Assembly: GCA_017414505.1 (NCBI GenBank)
Contig: JAFQLQ010000031.1
Span: 124,001-188,000, forward strand
Length of the DNA stretch: 64,000 bases
DNA from: Clostridia bacterium
GTDB lineage: Bacteria; Bacillota; Clostridia; UMGS1840; HGM11507
Direction: 5' to 3'
The notes below the pieces were generated by a model. That model did no database searches, was not told where the DNA came from, and was given only the letters and a program-made list of their open reading frames with translations. How positions within the stretch are numbered: the first letter of the stretch is position 1; each line of letters opens with the position of its first letter. The position numbers were made by a program, and so were the translations under genes. This document shows positions 1 through 8,734 of the stretch, piece after piece.

Positions 1-2438
1 CAAAAAACGTTACAAGAGCAGAATTTTCAAAAATGGCTTACAGATTGTTTAATCTTAATACTTTAATGAATGAAAATCATTTCAGAGATGTTTACGAAGA
101 TACTCCCGAAGTAAATGAAATTAATGTTCTTCACGAAATGGGAATTATAAACGGAGTGGGAGACAACAGATTTGCACCGGACAGAGAGATAAGCGTAAAC
201 GAAAGTATTAAAATAATCCTTGATATGATGGGGTATAAAAATTACTGTATTGCAAAGGGCGGATATCCCGCAGGATATTTAAGTACAGCAAGTCAGATAA
301 GACTGACGAACGACTTCTCAGTTGGTGCAGACAGAAACGGAATTGCCCGTATTCTTTACAATGCTGCACTTTGCGAGGTTCCCAATATAAATAAAATAAG
401 TGCAGACGGAAATTTCAATCTTTCTACCGACGGAACAACTCTTCTTGAAAGATATCACGATATTTATCTTACAAAAGGCATTGTAACTGCGAATCACCTG
501 TTTGCAGTTGACGGAAAAGAAACAACAGGTTTTGGTAAAATAAGAATAAACGGAATACAGCTTGAGCTTGGGGCAGACCGTTACAGACTTTATGATGCAG
601 TAGGGTATTATTCGGAAATTTTCTACAGATATGATGAAGAAGCCGACAAGAAAACTGTTGTTTTCGGCACTAAGGATGAAGAAAAGAGTAACGAAGAGGT
701 AATTTTCACAGAGGATATAGAAAATTACAGTTCATATACAATTTATCTTGAAAACGATGATAAATTTACATTCAGTTCTTCGGCAATTGTACTTAAAAAC
801 AACACACTTCTTCAAAGCTATACCAAAGATGATTTTACATCTGCTTACGGAAAAATTGTATATACATCCTATGGTGGATATAACGTTTTAAGAATTATAG
901 ACTGGGATATATATGTTGTAAATTTTGTTTCTTATGATGAGCGAACAGTTTATAATAAATATTCTCCTCAAAAAAACTTTGTACTTAACGAGGGCGATGC
1001 CAGTATAACTTACAGCCTTCACGATGCTTACGGTCAAATTGAAGATTTTGAAAGCATAAGACCGGGAGATGTACTGTGTGTGGCTGAAGGAAACGGATTT
1101 TCCGACATTACAAGAATTACTGAAAAGAAAACGCATATCATCACATCTTCTGATGAGGATAAGTTTTATTATGACGGCGGATATTTTGAACTTGGTTCTA
1201 ATTTAAAAAATGCAATAAAAAGCGGTCTTGAACTTGCTCCTCAGATTGGCGAATCTATGCAGGTTGTGTATGATTTGTACGGACGTGCGGCAGGATTTTC
1301 TGAAAGAAGCAACGATGGCGAAATGCTTGTGTATCTGGTAAATGCCTTGTATAAATCCAATTTATCCGAGTTGTACAAATTCCAGTTTTTAACCGATAAA
1401 GGCGCAAAACTGGCTGTAGAAGCCAATGATAAGGTTGAATATGCCGTAGGAGATATTTCATCGGTAATTTCTGCGGAACAGTTTTATAAAAAACTGTTTG
1501 ACGAAAACAAGGATATTATACGTCAGGTTGCATATATAAAAATTAATGCTGATAACAAGCTTATATATTTTGAAGGTGCAACAGATGATGAAAACCGTGT
1601 TGACGGAAAGCTGAGTAAAAAGAGCGTAAGCGGAAATTACAAAAAAGAACCAATGAGTATTGATGGAAAAGCCAGCGGAGATGCGCAAACAGTAGTTTTT
1701 GCTTATCCTGTTTCAGACAGTGAACGCAGCAATATTGATTTGTACAATGTATTTTCGCTAAGTAACCTTAATAATAACGATTCATTTTCCGCAACAGTTT
1801 ACGAAAGGGATATTGATAAAATTCCCGTTGTTGCAATGGCAGTAATGCAGAACAATGTAAGCACCAAGCCTGCTTCCTTATTCATTGTAGATGAAATTAT
1901 AAAAGTTTACGATAAAGATGAGGGTGAAGTTTTTGAAATAAAAGGCTTTGAAAACGGAGCCGCATCTACTATAAGAGTTCTTGATGAAAGCGTTATTAAA
2001 AATCCGGTGCTTACAACCGGTGATGCAAATACATTTGAGCTTTCAGGCGGCGATGTAATAAGATATTCGCGCGGAGCAGACAATTACATTACTGAAATAA
2101 CTGTTAAATACGATTACGAAACATCCGGTGTTACTCCGTGGGCAGGAGGTATTTACAATAAATTCACCAATCTTTTCCATATGGTTGGAGGAACAGCAGA
2201 GCTTGTTGACGGAAAATATGTGAAAATCAACTTGGGTACTACTGACGGTACGGATAACGGCTTTGAAATTGCTTATGCCGGTTCTGTAAAAATAACAGTT
2301 GTTATACCGAGCGGCAAAGGACTTAAAATCCGTGCCGGTACCGTAGAGGATATTATTGATGCAAGAAGCGGAAATCCGTCTTTTATAATCACAAGATCTT
2401 CAAGCGGTTCCTGTAATGAAATTATAGTTTACAGATAG
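1..2438 (+). CDS. S-layer homology (SLH) domain protein, 5' end cut by window edge
   Basis: The frame is already open at base 3. The residues before the first ATG (base 33) read as the start of an SLH repeat containing VTRAEF, so the true start and signal peptide lie outside the window and the ATG at 33 is internal. About 812 residues are visible. Degenerate SLH repeats fill roughly the first 135 residues, with FRDV and NRFAPDREI motifs; SLH domains bind secondary cell wall polymers and hold proteins in the S-layer. The remaining ~650 residues are beta-rich and not recognised. The protein has the same architecture as the SLH protein at 35505-38162, including a similar long C-terminal region. 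It lies 13 bp upstream of a secreted LamG protein and near a sugar importer, which suggests a surface role in glycan capture (inference). Only the first SLH repeat keeps a good TRAE motif. Confidence 0.85.
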   Translation, partial: KNVTRAEFSKMAYRLFNLNTLMNENHFRDVYEDTPEVNEINVLHEMGIINGVGDNRFAPDREISVNESIKIILDMMGYKNYCIAKGGYPAGYLSTASQIRLTNDFSVGADRNGIARILYNAALCEVPNINKISADGNFNLSTDGTTLLERYHDIYLTKGIVTANHLFAVDGKETTGFGKIRINGIQLELGADRYRLYDAVGYYSEIFYRYDEEADKKTVVFGTKDEEKSNEEVIFTEDIENYSSYTIYLENDDKFTFSSSAIVLKNNTLLQSYTKDDFTSAYGKIVYTSYGGYNVLRIIDWDIYVVNFVSYDERTVYNKYSPQKNFVLNEGDASITYSLHDAYGQIEDFESIRPGDVLCVAEGNGFSDITRITEKKTHIITSSDEDKFYYDGGYFELGSNLKNAIKSGLELAPQIGESMQVVYDLYGRAAGFSERSNDGEMLVYLVNALYKSNLSELYKFQFLTDKGAKLAVEANDKVEYAVGDISSVISAEQFYKKLFDENKDIIRQVAYIKINADNKLIYFEGATDDENRVDGKLSKKSVSGNYKKEPMSIDGKASGDAQTVVFAYPVSDSERSNIDLYNVFSLSNLNNNDSFSATVYERDIDKIPVVAMAVMQNNVSTKPASLFIVDEIIKVYDKDEGEVFEIKGFENGAASTIRVLDESVIKNPVLTTGDANTFELSGGDVIRYSRGADNYITEITVKYDYETSGVTPWAGGIYNKFTNLFHMVGGTAELVDGKYVKINLGTTDGTDNGFEIAYAGSVKITVVIPSGKGLKIRAGTVEDIIDARSGNPSFIITRSSSGSCNEIIVYR

Positions 2439-2451
2439 GAGGGGATGAAAG

Positions 2452-5160
2452 ATGAAAAAATTAACAGCAATGTTATCAGCCCTGCTTTTGGTGATTAACA
2501 CTGCAATATTTACAGTAAATGCAAGCGACGGGGTTATTGAGTTTGATACCGAAGCGGACAAAAGCAGTTTTGAACTGTGGGACGATGAAAATGAAAGTAG
2601 TCTTGAGTTTCCCCAATCAGGAGGAGTAGATGGTGGTGCGTGTCTTAAATTTGTTTCTGAGCGTTCAGCAGCAAAAAACTGGATTCCGGCTACTGTTACT
2701 TATACCTTTGACAATCCTAAGAAAACAGGTACGCAAGTTGTAGAACTTTACATTAAAATACCTGCCTCTGAGCAGGGAAATGCTTCTGCAAAGCACGTTA
2801 TTAATGTTTCCAATTCAAAAGGTGTACGTTACGGCGGAAGTGAACTGAATATGGAAATGTCCGGAGGAAAAGCAAAGCAGGTTGTTACAAAGTCAACAGG
2901 CTCAACCTATCCCGAAATAACAACCTACGATGATAATTGGCACAAATACACATTTGTAATGGATATTGATAACAGAAAAATAAAGTTTTATCAGGATGAT
3001 GTGTATATAACTGAAACTGATTTCCGCCGTGAGAACGGAACTCAGCCTGAAGACGGTTATCTTAATACATTTGATATTACAACCAACGACGGTAAATATA
3101 AAAGAACCATATATATTGATAAATTTAAGGTAAGCGATTCGTACACTCCTCCCGAATCCGGTGGCGGAGACGATAATGAAGAACCGGATACCGGCGGTGA
3201 TAATCCGGATGCCGGCGGCGGAGATGTTACCGAAATTCCAACCTCAATAGATTTTGAAGATGATTCCTGGAAGAAAGCATTTGCAATCACAAATATTTCT
3301 TCATCCGCTGACGGAGTTTTTGAGATTGCAGAAGATGCACAGATTTCAGAAAGTAAATATTTAAGAATTTTTTCTGCAAAGCAAACCGGTACAGATCCTA
3401 CCGCTACGTATACGCTACCTGCAAACTTGCAGAAAAAAACGGGAAATATTGTATTTCAGTTTGATGCTTTCTGGCCTGCGGCAAAGGAAGAAATTCCAAC
3501 CGGTACAGATGTTCCGCAGGTTATGCTTAATGCATATAACGAAAACGGTCTGAGTGAACTAAGTATGGCTATGAGACGTCAGAGATTTCTTCAGCATATT
3601 ACAAGAAACGGTTCTACCACAACTACCGATTTTAACGGAATTTCCTATGAAAACAAATGGCATAAATATACATTTGTACTGAATCTTGATGACAGAACTA
3701 TAACCTATTATGAGGATGACGTTAAACTTGGCGATTCAGAATTCAGACGTGACTTAGCACAGGCAGGAAAAGCGATAATCTCTCTTGCTTTTGTAAATAC
3801 CGTAAAAACGGAAAGAAGAGCCTTGTATATTGATAATTTCAGCGTAAGTGATACATACACTCCGCCGGAAAAACCTGATGACGGCGGTGATACGGATGGT
3901 GAAGAATCCGTTGAAATTATAAACGAAAGCTTTGATTCATCCAAAATTCCATCAAAATTCAACGTAGTTAGCGGAAATGTATCGGTTGAAGAAAAGGAAG
4001 AATTTGGCGGAAATGCTTTAAAGCTTGCAAAAAATTCAGATTCATCAAAGGAAACTGAGCTTAAAATTTCCTTTAGTGAGCAATCTAAGCTATCGCTTGA
4101 ATTTGATGCTATGCTTGTAACAAGCGGAACAAGTCTGAAAGCCTCTCTTGACCTTATTTCATCAGATAAAATTGCCGCAACCTCCTGGGGTATGTCACTT
4201 AGTATGACAAACGGAGCCATAAACAATAAAAGACTCGAGAATGGCTCGGTAACCGAAACAGCACTTGCGGATGTTGCGTTTGAAGCTAATAAAAAATATA
4301 ATCTTAAATTTATAGCCGATTCTAAAAGCGGTGCAGAGCAGGGAAGCTTTGATTATTATATTGACGGTAAAAAAATCGGAGAAGCATATTTAAGACTTGA
4401 TAGTGTACCGTGCTTTAAAACCCTGATATTTAAAATGCCTGCAAATGCAGGAACGGGAGATTTTCTGTATATTGACAATCTTAAAATAACATCAATTAAG
4501 ATTCCGGAAGTTACCGGATTTGATGTGCTTTCAAAAAAAGGTGATTCTTTAGGGGAGATAACTGCAAACGTACCCACTGATTCATTGGGAATTAATTTTA
4601 AACTTTCATTAATGGAAGGTGCAGTTTTAAAAGAAGATTTTTCCGGTGTTGAATTTTATGTTGGTGACGAAAAAAGAGCTGTTGATGTAAGCTTTGATGA
4701 AGAAAACAGTTTGCTGAAAGTAAAATTCAAAGATAATATCGGTTATGAAAAAAACTGTAAAATAGTTTTATCCGGAATAACCGACAGCTTCAAAAGTGTT
4801 CTTCCCAATAAAACATTCAGTTTTAAAACTCAGGAACCTCCGGTAAAATATGTTGTTAAATTTTATGATAAAGATGATGGTTTAATTAATTCGCTTCCTG
4901 CAAAGGGCGAAAAGGTTAAAGTAAAAGTCAGCATTAAAAATAATACTTCAGCTCCATTTACGGGTGCGGTAATCTGTTCCGTATATTCAGACGGTGAGCT
5001 TGTGGATATAACACAGCAGATTTCAGAAACTGCGGTAAATCGGGTAGGAAACGCTTCGTTTGAAGCAACGGTTCCCGAAAAAGGAAAAATAGGTATTTAT
5101 TTCTGGAATAACTGTAAGGAAATGGTAAGAATTTCTGATTCAGTATTCCTCGGACAGTAG
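2452..5160 (+). CDS. Secreted multi-LamG-like carbohydrate-binding protein
   Basis: This 902-residue protein has an N-terminal signal peptide (MKKLTAMLSALLLVINTAIF, cleavage near residue 25). It then has three concanavalin/LamG-like beta-sandwich modules at about residues 30-230, 265-480 and 495-690. Modules 1 and 2 are recent duplicates: both have WHKYTF, a DxRxIxxYxDDV strand and end with YIDxFxVSD followed by YTPPE. Gly/Asp/Pro-rich linkers separate them (about residues 230-260 and 480-495). A C-terminal ~85-residue module with a SDGELVDI strand recurs in several secreted proteins of this window. No catalytic domain, LPXTG sorting signal or dockerin is visible. It sits in the operon between an SLH protein and an importer, so glycan binding is the likely role. 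Its RBS is GGAGGGGATG. The name LamG-like rests on repeat pattern and strand motifs, not on a profile search. Confidence 0.75.
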   Translation: MKKLTAMLSALLLVINTAIFTVNASDGVIEFDTEADKSSFELWDDENESSLEFPQSGGVDGGACLKFVSERSAAKNWIPATVTYTFDNPKKTGTQVVELYIKIPASEQGNASAKHVINVSNSKGVRYGGSELNMEMSGGKAKQVVTKSTGSTYPEITTYDDNWHKYTFVMDIDNRKIKFYQDDVYITETDFRRENGTQPEDGYLNTFDITTNDGKYKRTIYIDKFKVSDSYTPPESGGGDDNEEPDTGGDNPDAGGGDVTEIPTSIDFEDDSWKKAFAITNISSSADGVFEIAEDAQISESKYLRIFSAKQTGTDPTATYTLPANLQKKTGNIVFQFDAFWPAAKEEIPTGTDVPQVMLNAYNENGLSELSMAMRRQRFLQHITRNGSTTTTDFNGISYENKWHKYTFVLNLDDRTITYYEDDVKLGDSEFRRDLAQAGKAIISLAFVNTVKTERRALYIDNFSVSDTYTPPEKPDDGGDTDGEESVEIINESFDSSKIPSKFNVVSGNVSVEEKEEFGGNALKLAKNSDSSKETELKISFSEQSKLSLEFDAMLVTSGTSLKASLDLISSDKIAATSWGMSLSMTNGAINNKRLENGSVTETALADVAFEANKKYNLKFIADSKSGAEQGSFDYYIDGKKIGEAYLRLDSVPCFKTLIFKMPANAGTGDFLYIDNLKITSIKIPEVTGFDVLSKKGDSLGEITANVPTDSLGINFKLSLMEGAVLKEDFSGVEFYVGDEKRAVDVSFDEENSLLKVKFKDNIGYEKNCKIVLSGITDSFKSVLPNKTFSFKTQEPPVKYVVKFYDKDDGLINSLPAKGEKVKVKVSIKNNTSAPFTGAVICSVYSDGELVDITQQISETAVNRVGNASFEATVPEKGKIGIYFWNNCKEMVRISDSVFLGQ

Positions 5161-5168
5161 AAAAGAGG

Positions 5169-6125
5169 GTGATGACAATTAATATTCTTGCAAAATCAAA
5201 AAAACAAAAAGAAAAAAATAAAGAAACAATATTGAAGAACATAAAAAAACATCCTGCACTTTACGCAATGATTGCACTTCCTGCATTATTGTTTCTTGTT
5301 TTCGATTATTTTCCAATGTACGGTCTTATCATCGGATTTAAGGAGTACGATTTGTTAGAGGGAATAATGGGCAGTCCCTGGGTGGGATTAAAGCATTTTA
5401 AAAGCTTTTTTAACGACCCGTACTGTTACAGACTTATAAAAAATACCTTGCTTACAGGTACATACAGCTTACTTTGGAGTTTCTGGCCTCCGATAGTGCT
5501 TGCAATACTTTTAAATGAGGTTTCAAATGTAAAATTCAGAAAAACCGTGCAGACAATTACATATCTTCCGCATTTTATTTCAACAGTTGTAATTGTTGGT
5601 ATGATGATGGAGCTTTTTGGTGCAAATGGTATTATAAATTCTATAATAAAAGCGTTCGGGCACGAGCCCATTTACTTCTTCAATGAAAGCAGCTGGTTCA
5701 GACCTCTGTATATTGGAAGTGGTATATGGTCGGGAGTTGGCTATAACTCTATTATCTTTATGGCAGCACTTGCAGGTATTGACCAGGAACAGTTTGAAGC
5801 GGCATTTATTGACGGTGCAAACAGATTTCAGCGTATTTTGTATATTACCTTACCGGGACTTGCACCTACCGTTACAATTATGCTTATTATGAGAGCGTCA
5901 TCCATTGTAACTGTCGGATTTGAAAAGGTATATCTGATGTACAGCCCTGCAACGTATGAAACTGCCGATGTTATCACAACCTATGTTTACAGGCGCGGTT
6001 TAGGCGGCGGATATAACTTCGGATACAGTACGGCAATTGGTCTTATAAACGGTGTTACCTCCTGTATCATCATTTGTTTAACCAACTATCTTGCAGGAAA
6101 AATAAGCGAAAATTCATTATGGTAA
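5169..6125 (+). CDS. ABC sugar importer permease, LplB/YteP type
   Basis: This inner-membrane permease of a CUT1-type carbohydrate ABC importer has about 318 residues and six hydrophobic segments. It opens with a basic, Lys-rich N-terminus and has PALLFLVFDYFPMYGL near the first membrane segment. The EAA loop that docks the ATPase reads EAAFIDGANRFQRILYITLP (about residues 210-230). It ends in the subfamily-typical ENSLW. The family includes B. subtilis LplB and YteP, which import polysaccharide fragments such as galacturonides together with a shared ATPase. It starts 9 bp after the upstream stop. The start is uncertain: GTG 5169 and ATG 5172 both lie very close to the GAGGGTGA ribosome binding site. 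The partner permease follows directly. No ATPase gene is in the window. Confidence 0.93.
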   Translation: MMTINILAKSKKQKEKNKETILKNIKKHPALYAMIALPALLFLVFDYFPMYGLIIGFKEYDLLEGIMGSPWVGLKHFKSFFNDPYCYRLIKNTLLTGTYSLLWSFWPPIVLAILLNEVSNVKFRKTVQTITYLPHFISTVVIVGMMMELFGANGIINSIIKAFGHEPIYFFNESSWFRPLYIGSGIWSGVGYNSIIFMAALAGIDQEQFEAAFIDGANRFQRILYITLPGLAPTVTIMLIMRASSIVTVGFEKVYLMYSPATYETADVITTYVYRRGLGGGYNFGYSTAIGLINGVTSCIIICLTNYLAGKISENSLW

Positions 6126-6141
6126 AAGGAGGAACGATATT

Positions 6142-7056
6142 ATGATGCATACTAAAAAAAGTCTGGGTTCAAAGATATTTGACTTTGTAAACATCTTGTT
6201 TCTTTCACTTTTGACACTCAGCGTAATTTATCCTTTTGTATATATGTTCTCACAGTCAATAAGTGATTATGTTGCCGTGGGAAAAGGGGAAATAACTTTT
6301 CTTCCCAAAGGTATTCAGTGGGAATCCTATAAAACTGTTCTTGGTGACAGTCAGATTGGTACTGCTTATGCAAACAGTATTTATTATACAGTTGTAGCAA
6401 CTGTTATTACGGTTTTTGCCAATGGGCTTGCGGCATATTCTATTTCACATCCGGATTTCAAAATGAGAAAATTCTTTGTAATGATGTTTATGTTCACAAT
6501 GTTTTTCTCAGGAGGTATGATTCCCAATTACCTTAATAAGAAAAATCTTGGATTACTTGATACCGTATGGGCGATGGTTCATCCCAGTGTATCAATGTGG
6601 AACATAATGCTTATGCAAACCAATTTTAAACAGATTTCACCAAGCCTTCGTGAATCCGCATATCTTGACGGTGCAGGCGACTGGTATGTTTTCTGGAGAA
6701 TTTATATGCCGCTTTCAAAAGCGATTATTGCAACGGTTGCAGTATTTGCGGCAGTAACCAACTGGAATAACTATTTTGCGGCACTTTTATATTTAACCTC
6801 GCCATCCAAGGAACCACTTCCGGTACTGCTGCGAAGGATACTTATATCGAATGAAAATCTTCAGTCATCAGTTGAAGCCGCTGCCGCGGCAACAAGCTCG
6901 CTTTCGGGAGATACCGACCCTGTAACCTATCAGGGTATGATGACATCAATAAAAATGGCAACGGTTTTTGTAACAATAGGTCCTATTATTCTGGTATATC
7001 CCTTTGCACAGAAATATTTTGTAAAGGGTGTTATGGTAGGCTCAGTTAAAGGTTAA
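6142..7056 (+). CDS. ABC sugar importer permease, LplC/YtcP type
   Basis: This is the second permease subunit of the first importer: 304 residues with six membrane segments. It carries FFSGGMIPNYL, a signature of the LplC/YtcP subfamily, the EAA-type loop ESAYLDGAGDWYVFWRIYMP (about residues 170-190), and the typical C-terminal KYFVKGVMVGSVKG. The RBS AAAGGAGG lies 8 bp before ATG 6142; a second ATG follows immediately. With the upstream permease and the downstream lipoprotein it forms a complete importer apart from the ATPase. It is a paralogue of the permease at 41185-42060. Confidence 0.94.
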   Translation: MMHTKKSLGSKIFDFVNILFLSLLTLSVIYPFVYMFSQSISDYVAVGKGEITFLPKGIQWESYKTVLGDSQIGTAYANSIYYTVVATVITVFANGLAAYSISHPDFKMRKFFVMMFMFTMFFSGGMIPNYLNKKNLGLLDTVWAMVHPSVSMWNIMLMQTNFKQISPSLRESAYLDGAGDWYVFWRIYMPLSKAIIATVAVFAAVTNWNNYFAALLYLTSPSKEPLPVLLRRILISNENLQSSVEAAAAATSSLSGDTDPVTYQGMMTSIKMATVFVTIGPIILVYPFAQKYFVKGVMVGSVKG

Positions 7057-7095
7057 AAAAATTTTAAAAATATAAAAAGACAGGAGAAGAAAAAA

Positions 7096-8715
7096 ATGAA
7101 AACAAATTTAAAAAGATGTGCCGCTTTGCTGGCGGCAGGATGCATGGCAATGGGAGTTTTCTCAGGCTGTGCCAAAAAGAACGAGGGTAACGCAAATGGC
7201 GAAGTGCCCACAATAACATACCTTGTTCCCAGTGATCCCGGTCATACCTTTACAAATGACACATGGGCAATCAAGGAATGGGGAAAAGCAACAGGTGTTA
7301 ATTTTGAAATCACCAGCCCTCCCCGTGACACTTTTAAAGAAAAACTTGCAGCACTTATCGCATCTGGAAATCTTCCCGATATGATTAACTATTATCAGGA
7401 CAGCGGTGCAGATATTTATAAAACTTACGGCGACAAGCTTTTTGTAAGCCTTGATGAATATATCGAAAAAGGCGATTTACCCAACTTCAAAAGCTGGCTT
7501 GATAAATATCCCGAAATCAGAAAAAAACTTTCTTCCAAAAATGATGGAAAAATTTACGGATTTACTCATATTTCCGATTACAACTCCTTCTATTCACTCT
7601 GGACAGTAAGAAACGACCTTTTAAAACAGGGCGGATGGGATGCTGACGATATCAAAACTTTGGATGACTTGAAAGAAGCACTTCTTGCTCTTCAGAAGGT
7701 TGCAGGAACTCCTTACATAACATCTTCAAGACTTGGCTGGAGCTACTTTGCTTTAACAACAGGTATCTTCTTCGGTTCACAGCCCGGTATGTATTATGAT
7801 AACAAATTTGAAAACGGTACAAACGTATGGACATACGGTCCTCTTACAGAAGCTTACAGAAACTGGGCTGATTTCTACAGATGGATGTTTGAAAACGAAT
7901 TACTACACCCCAACTTTGCAACAATGCAGCAGCAGGAACTTTTTGCAGGCTATGGTGATGGTTCTTTCACACTTTGTATGGAACAGGCAACAAGCGGATA
8001 TATGCTTGGCGGTGCTGATGAAAAATATCCTGACAGAGAAGAAAAACATATTTTCCCTGTTGAAATCAACGGAGAAGTTCCCAAACAGGCACTTTTATCA
8101 AATCTTAGCATAGGCTATCGCTGGCCTGTAACTATTACCAAAAATTCCAAGGTTATCGACGATTGTCTTCGTGCTATGGACTGGTTATACGGCGAAGAAG
8201 GTATTTCAATGATGATCAGAGGTAAAGAAGGCGAGCACTACGTTAAAGATGATAATTACATAACAGGTATCAGAAAAACAGGTGTTCAGTCCTCTACAAC
8301 AAAGAGAATGGTTGTTAATGGTGAAATGACACAGGAAGAATTTGATAAGCTTCCCACCGAAGTATCTTTAGGTATCGGTTCCGGATGGTTATCCGCAGTA
8401 ACCCCTGCAAACTATAAATGGGGACTTGATGATAAGCTGAAATCAGAAGAAGAAGCGGCAAGATTTACTCCCAATGCAATTAACAAATTTGTAGATGAAG
8501 GAAATGTTGTTGATCCTAACCCCTCAGTTGTTCTTAATTCTGATGAAAAATCTATGGTTGCTGATATTATAACACCTATCGAAACATTCGTAAGTGAATG
8601 GACTATAAAATACATTATGGGACAGCATTCACCCGAAGAATGGGATGGCTTTGTTGAAAAAGTAAAAGAAATGGGAATAGGTAAAATCGTAGATTTATAT
8701 AACAGCAAAAAATAA
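7096..8715 (+). CDS. Extracellular solute-binding lipoprotein of ABC sugar importer (LplA/YtcQ type)
   Basis: This 539-residue lipoprotein has a lipobox ending FSG-Cys25, so it should be processed by signal peptidase II and tethered to the outer face of the membrane. Mature-domain features of large CUT1 oligosaccharide-binding proteins include a segment with GNLPDMINYY near residue 95 and a final helix rich in Trp and Lys. The family binds oligosaccharides and delivers them to LplB/LplC-type permeases. It follows the two permease genes, with an RBS (CAGGAGAAG) ahead of ATG 7096. The insert length is comparable with the second binding protein at 42088-43647, but identity looks low, so the two importers probably prefer different ligands (inference). 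Confidence 0.92.
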   Translation: MKTNLKRCAALLAAGCMAMGVFSGCAKKNEGNANGEVPTITYLVPSDPGHTFTNDTWAIKEWGKATGVNFEITSPPRDTFKEKLAALIASGNLPDMINYYQDSGADIYKTYGDKLFVSLDEYIEKGDLPNFKSWLDKYPEIRKKLSSKNDGKIYGFTHISDYNSFYSLWTVRNDLLKQGGWDADDIKTLDDLKEALLALQKVAGTPYITSSRLGWSYFALTTGIFFGSQPGMYYDNKFENGTNVWTYGPLTEAYRNWADFYRWMFENELLHPNFATMQQQELFAGYGDGSFTLCMEQATSGYMLGGADEKYPDREEKHIFPVEINGEVPKQALLSNLSIGYRWPVTITKNSKVIDDCLRAMDWLYGEEGISMMIRGKEGEHYVKDDNYITGIRKTGVQSSTTKRMVVNGEMTQEEFDKLPTEVSLGIGSGWLSAVTPANYKWGLDDKLKSEEEAARFTPNAINKFVDEGNVVDPNPSVVLNSDEKSMVADIITPIETFVSEWTIKYIMGQHSPEEWDGFVEKVKEMGIGKIVDLYNSKK

Positions 8716-8734
8716 TATGAAAGGAGCTTGTTAA

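Noticed and set aside
33..2438. Treating the first gene as complete from ATG 33
   Set aside because: In-frame codons before it encode part of an SLH repeat (VTRAEF), so the gene continues beyond the left edge.
3130..3240. Repeated Gly/Asp/Glu codons as a possible DNA repeat or CRISPR-like array
   Set aside because: They encode an interdomain linker; there are no regular spacers or exact repeats, and no CRISPR array was seen anywhere in the window.
3708..4226. 172-codon minus-strand frame in the LamG gene
   Set aside because: Shadow of the plus-strand gene; its Ser/Pro-rich stretch is only the complement of the Gly/Asp linker codons.
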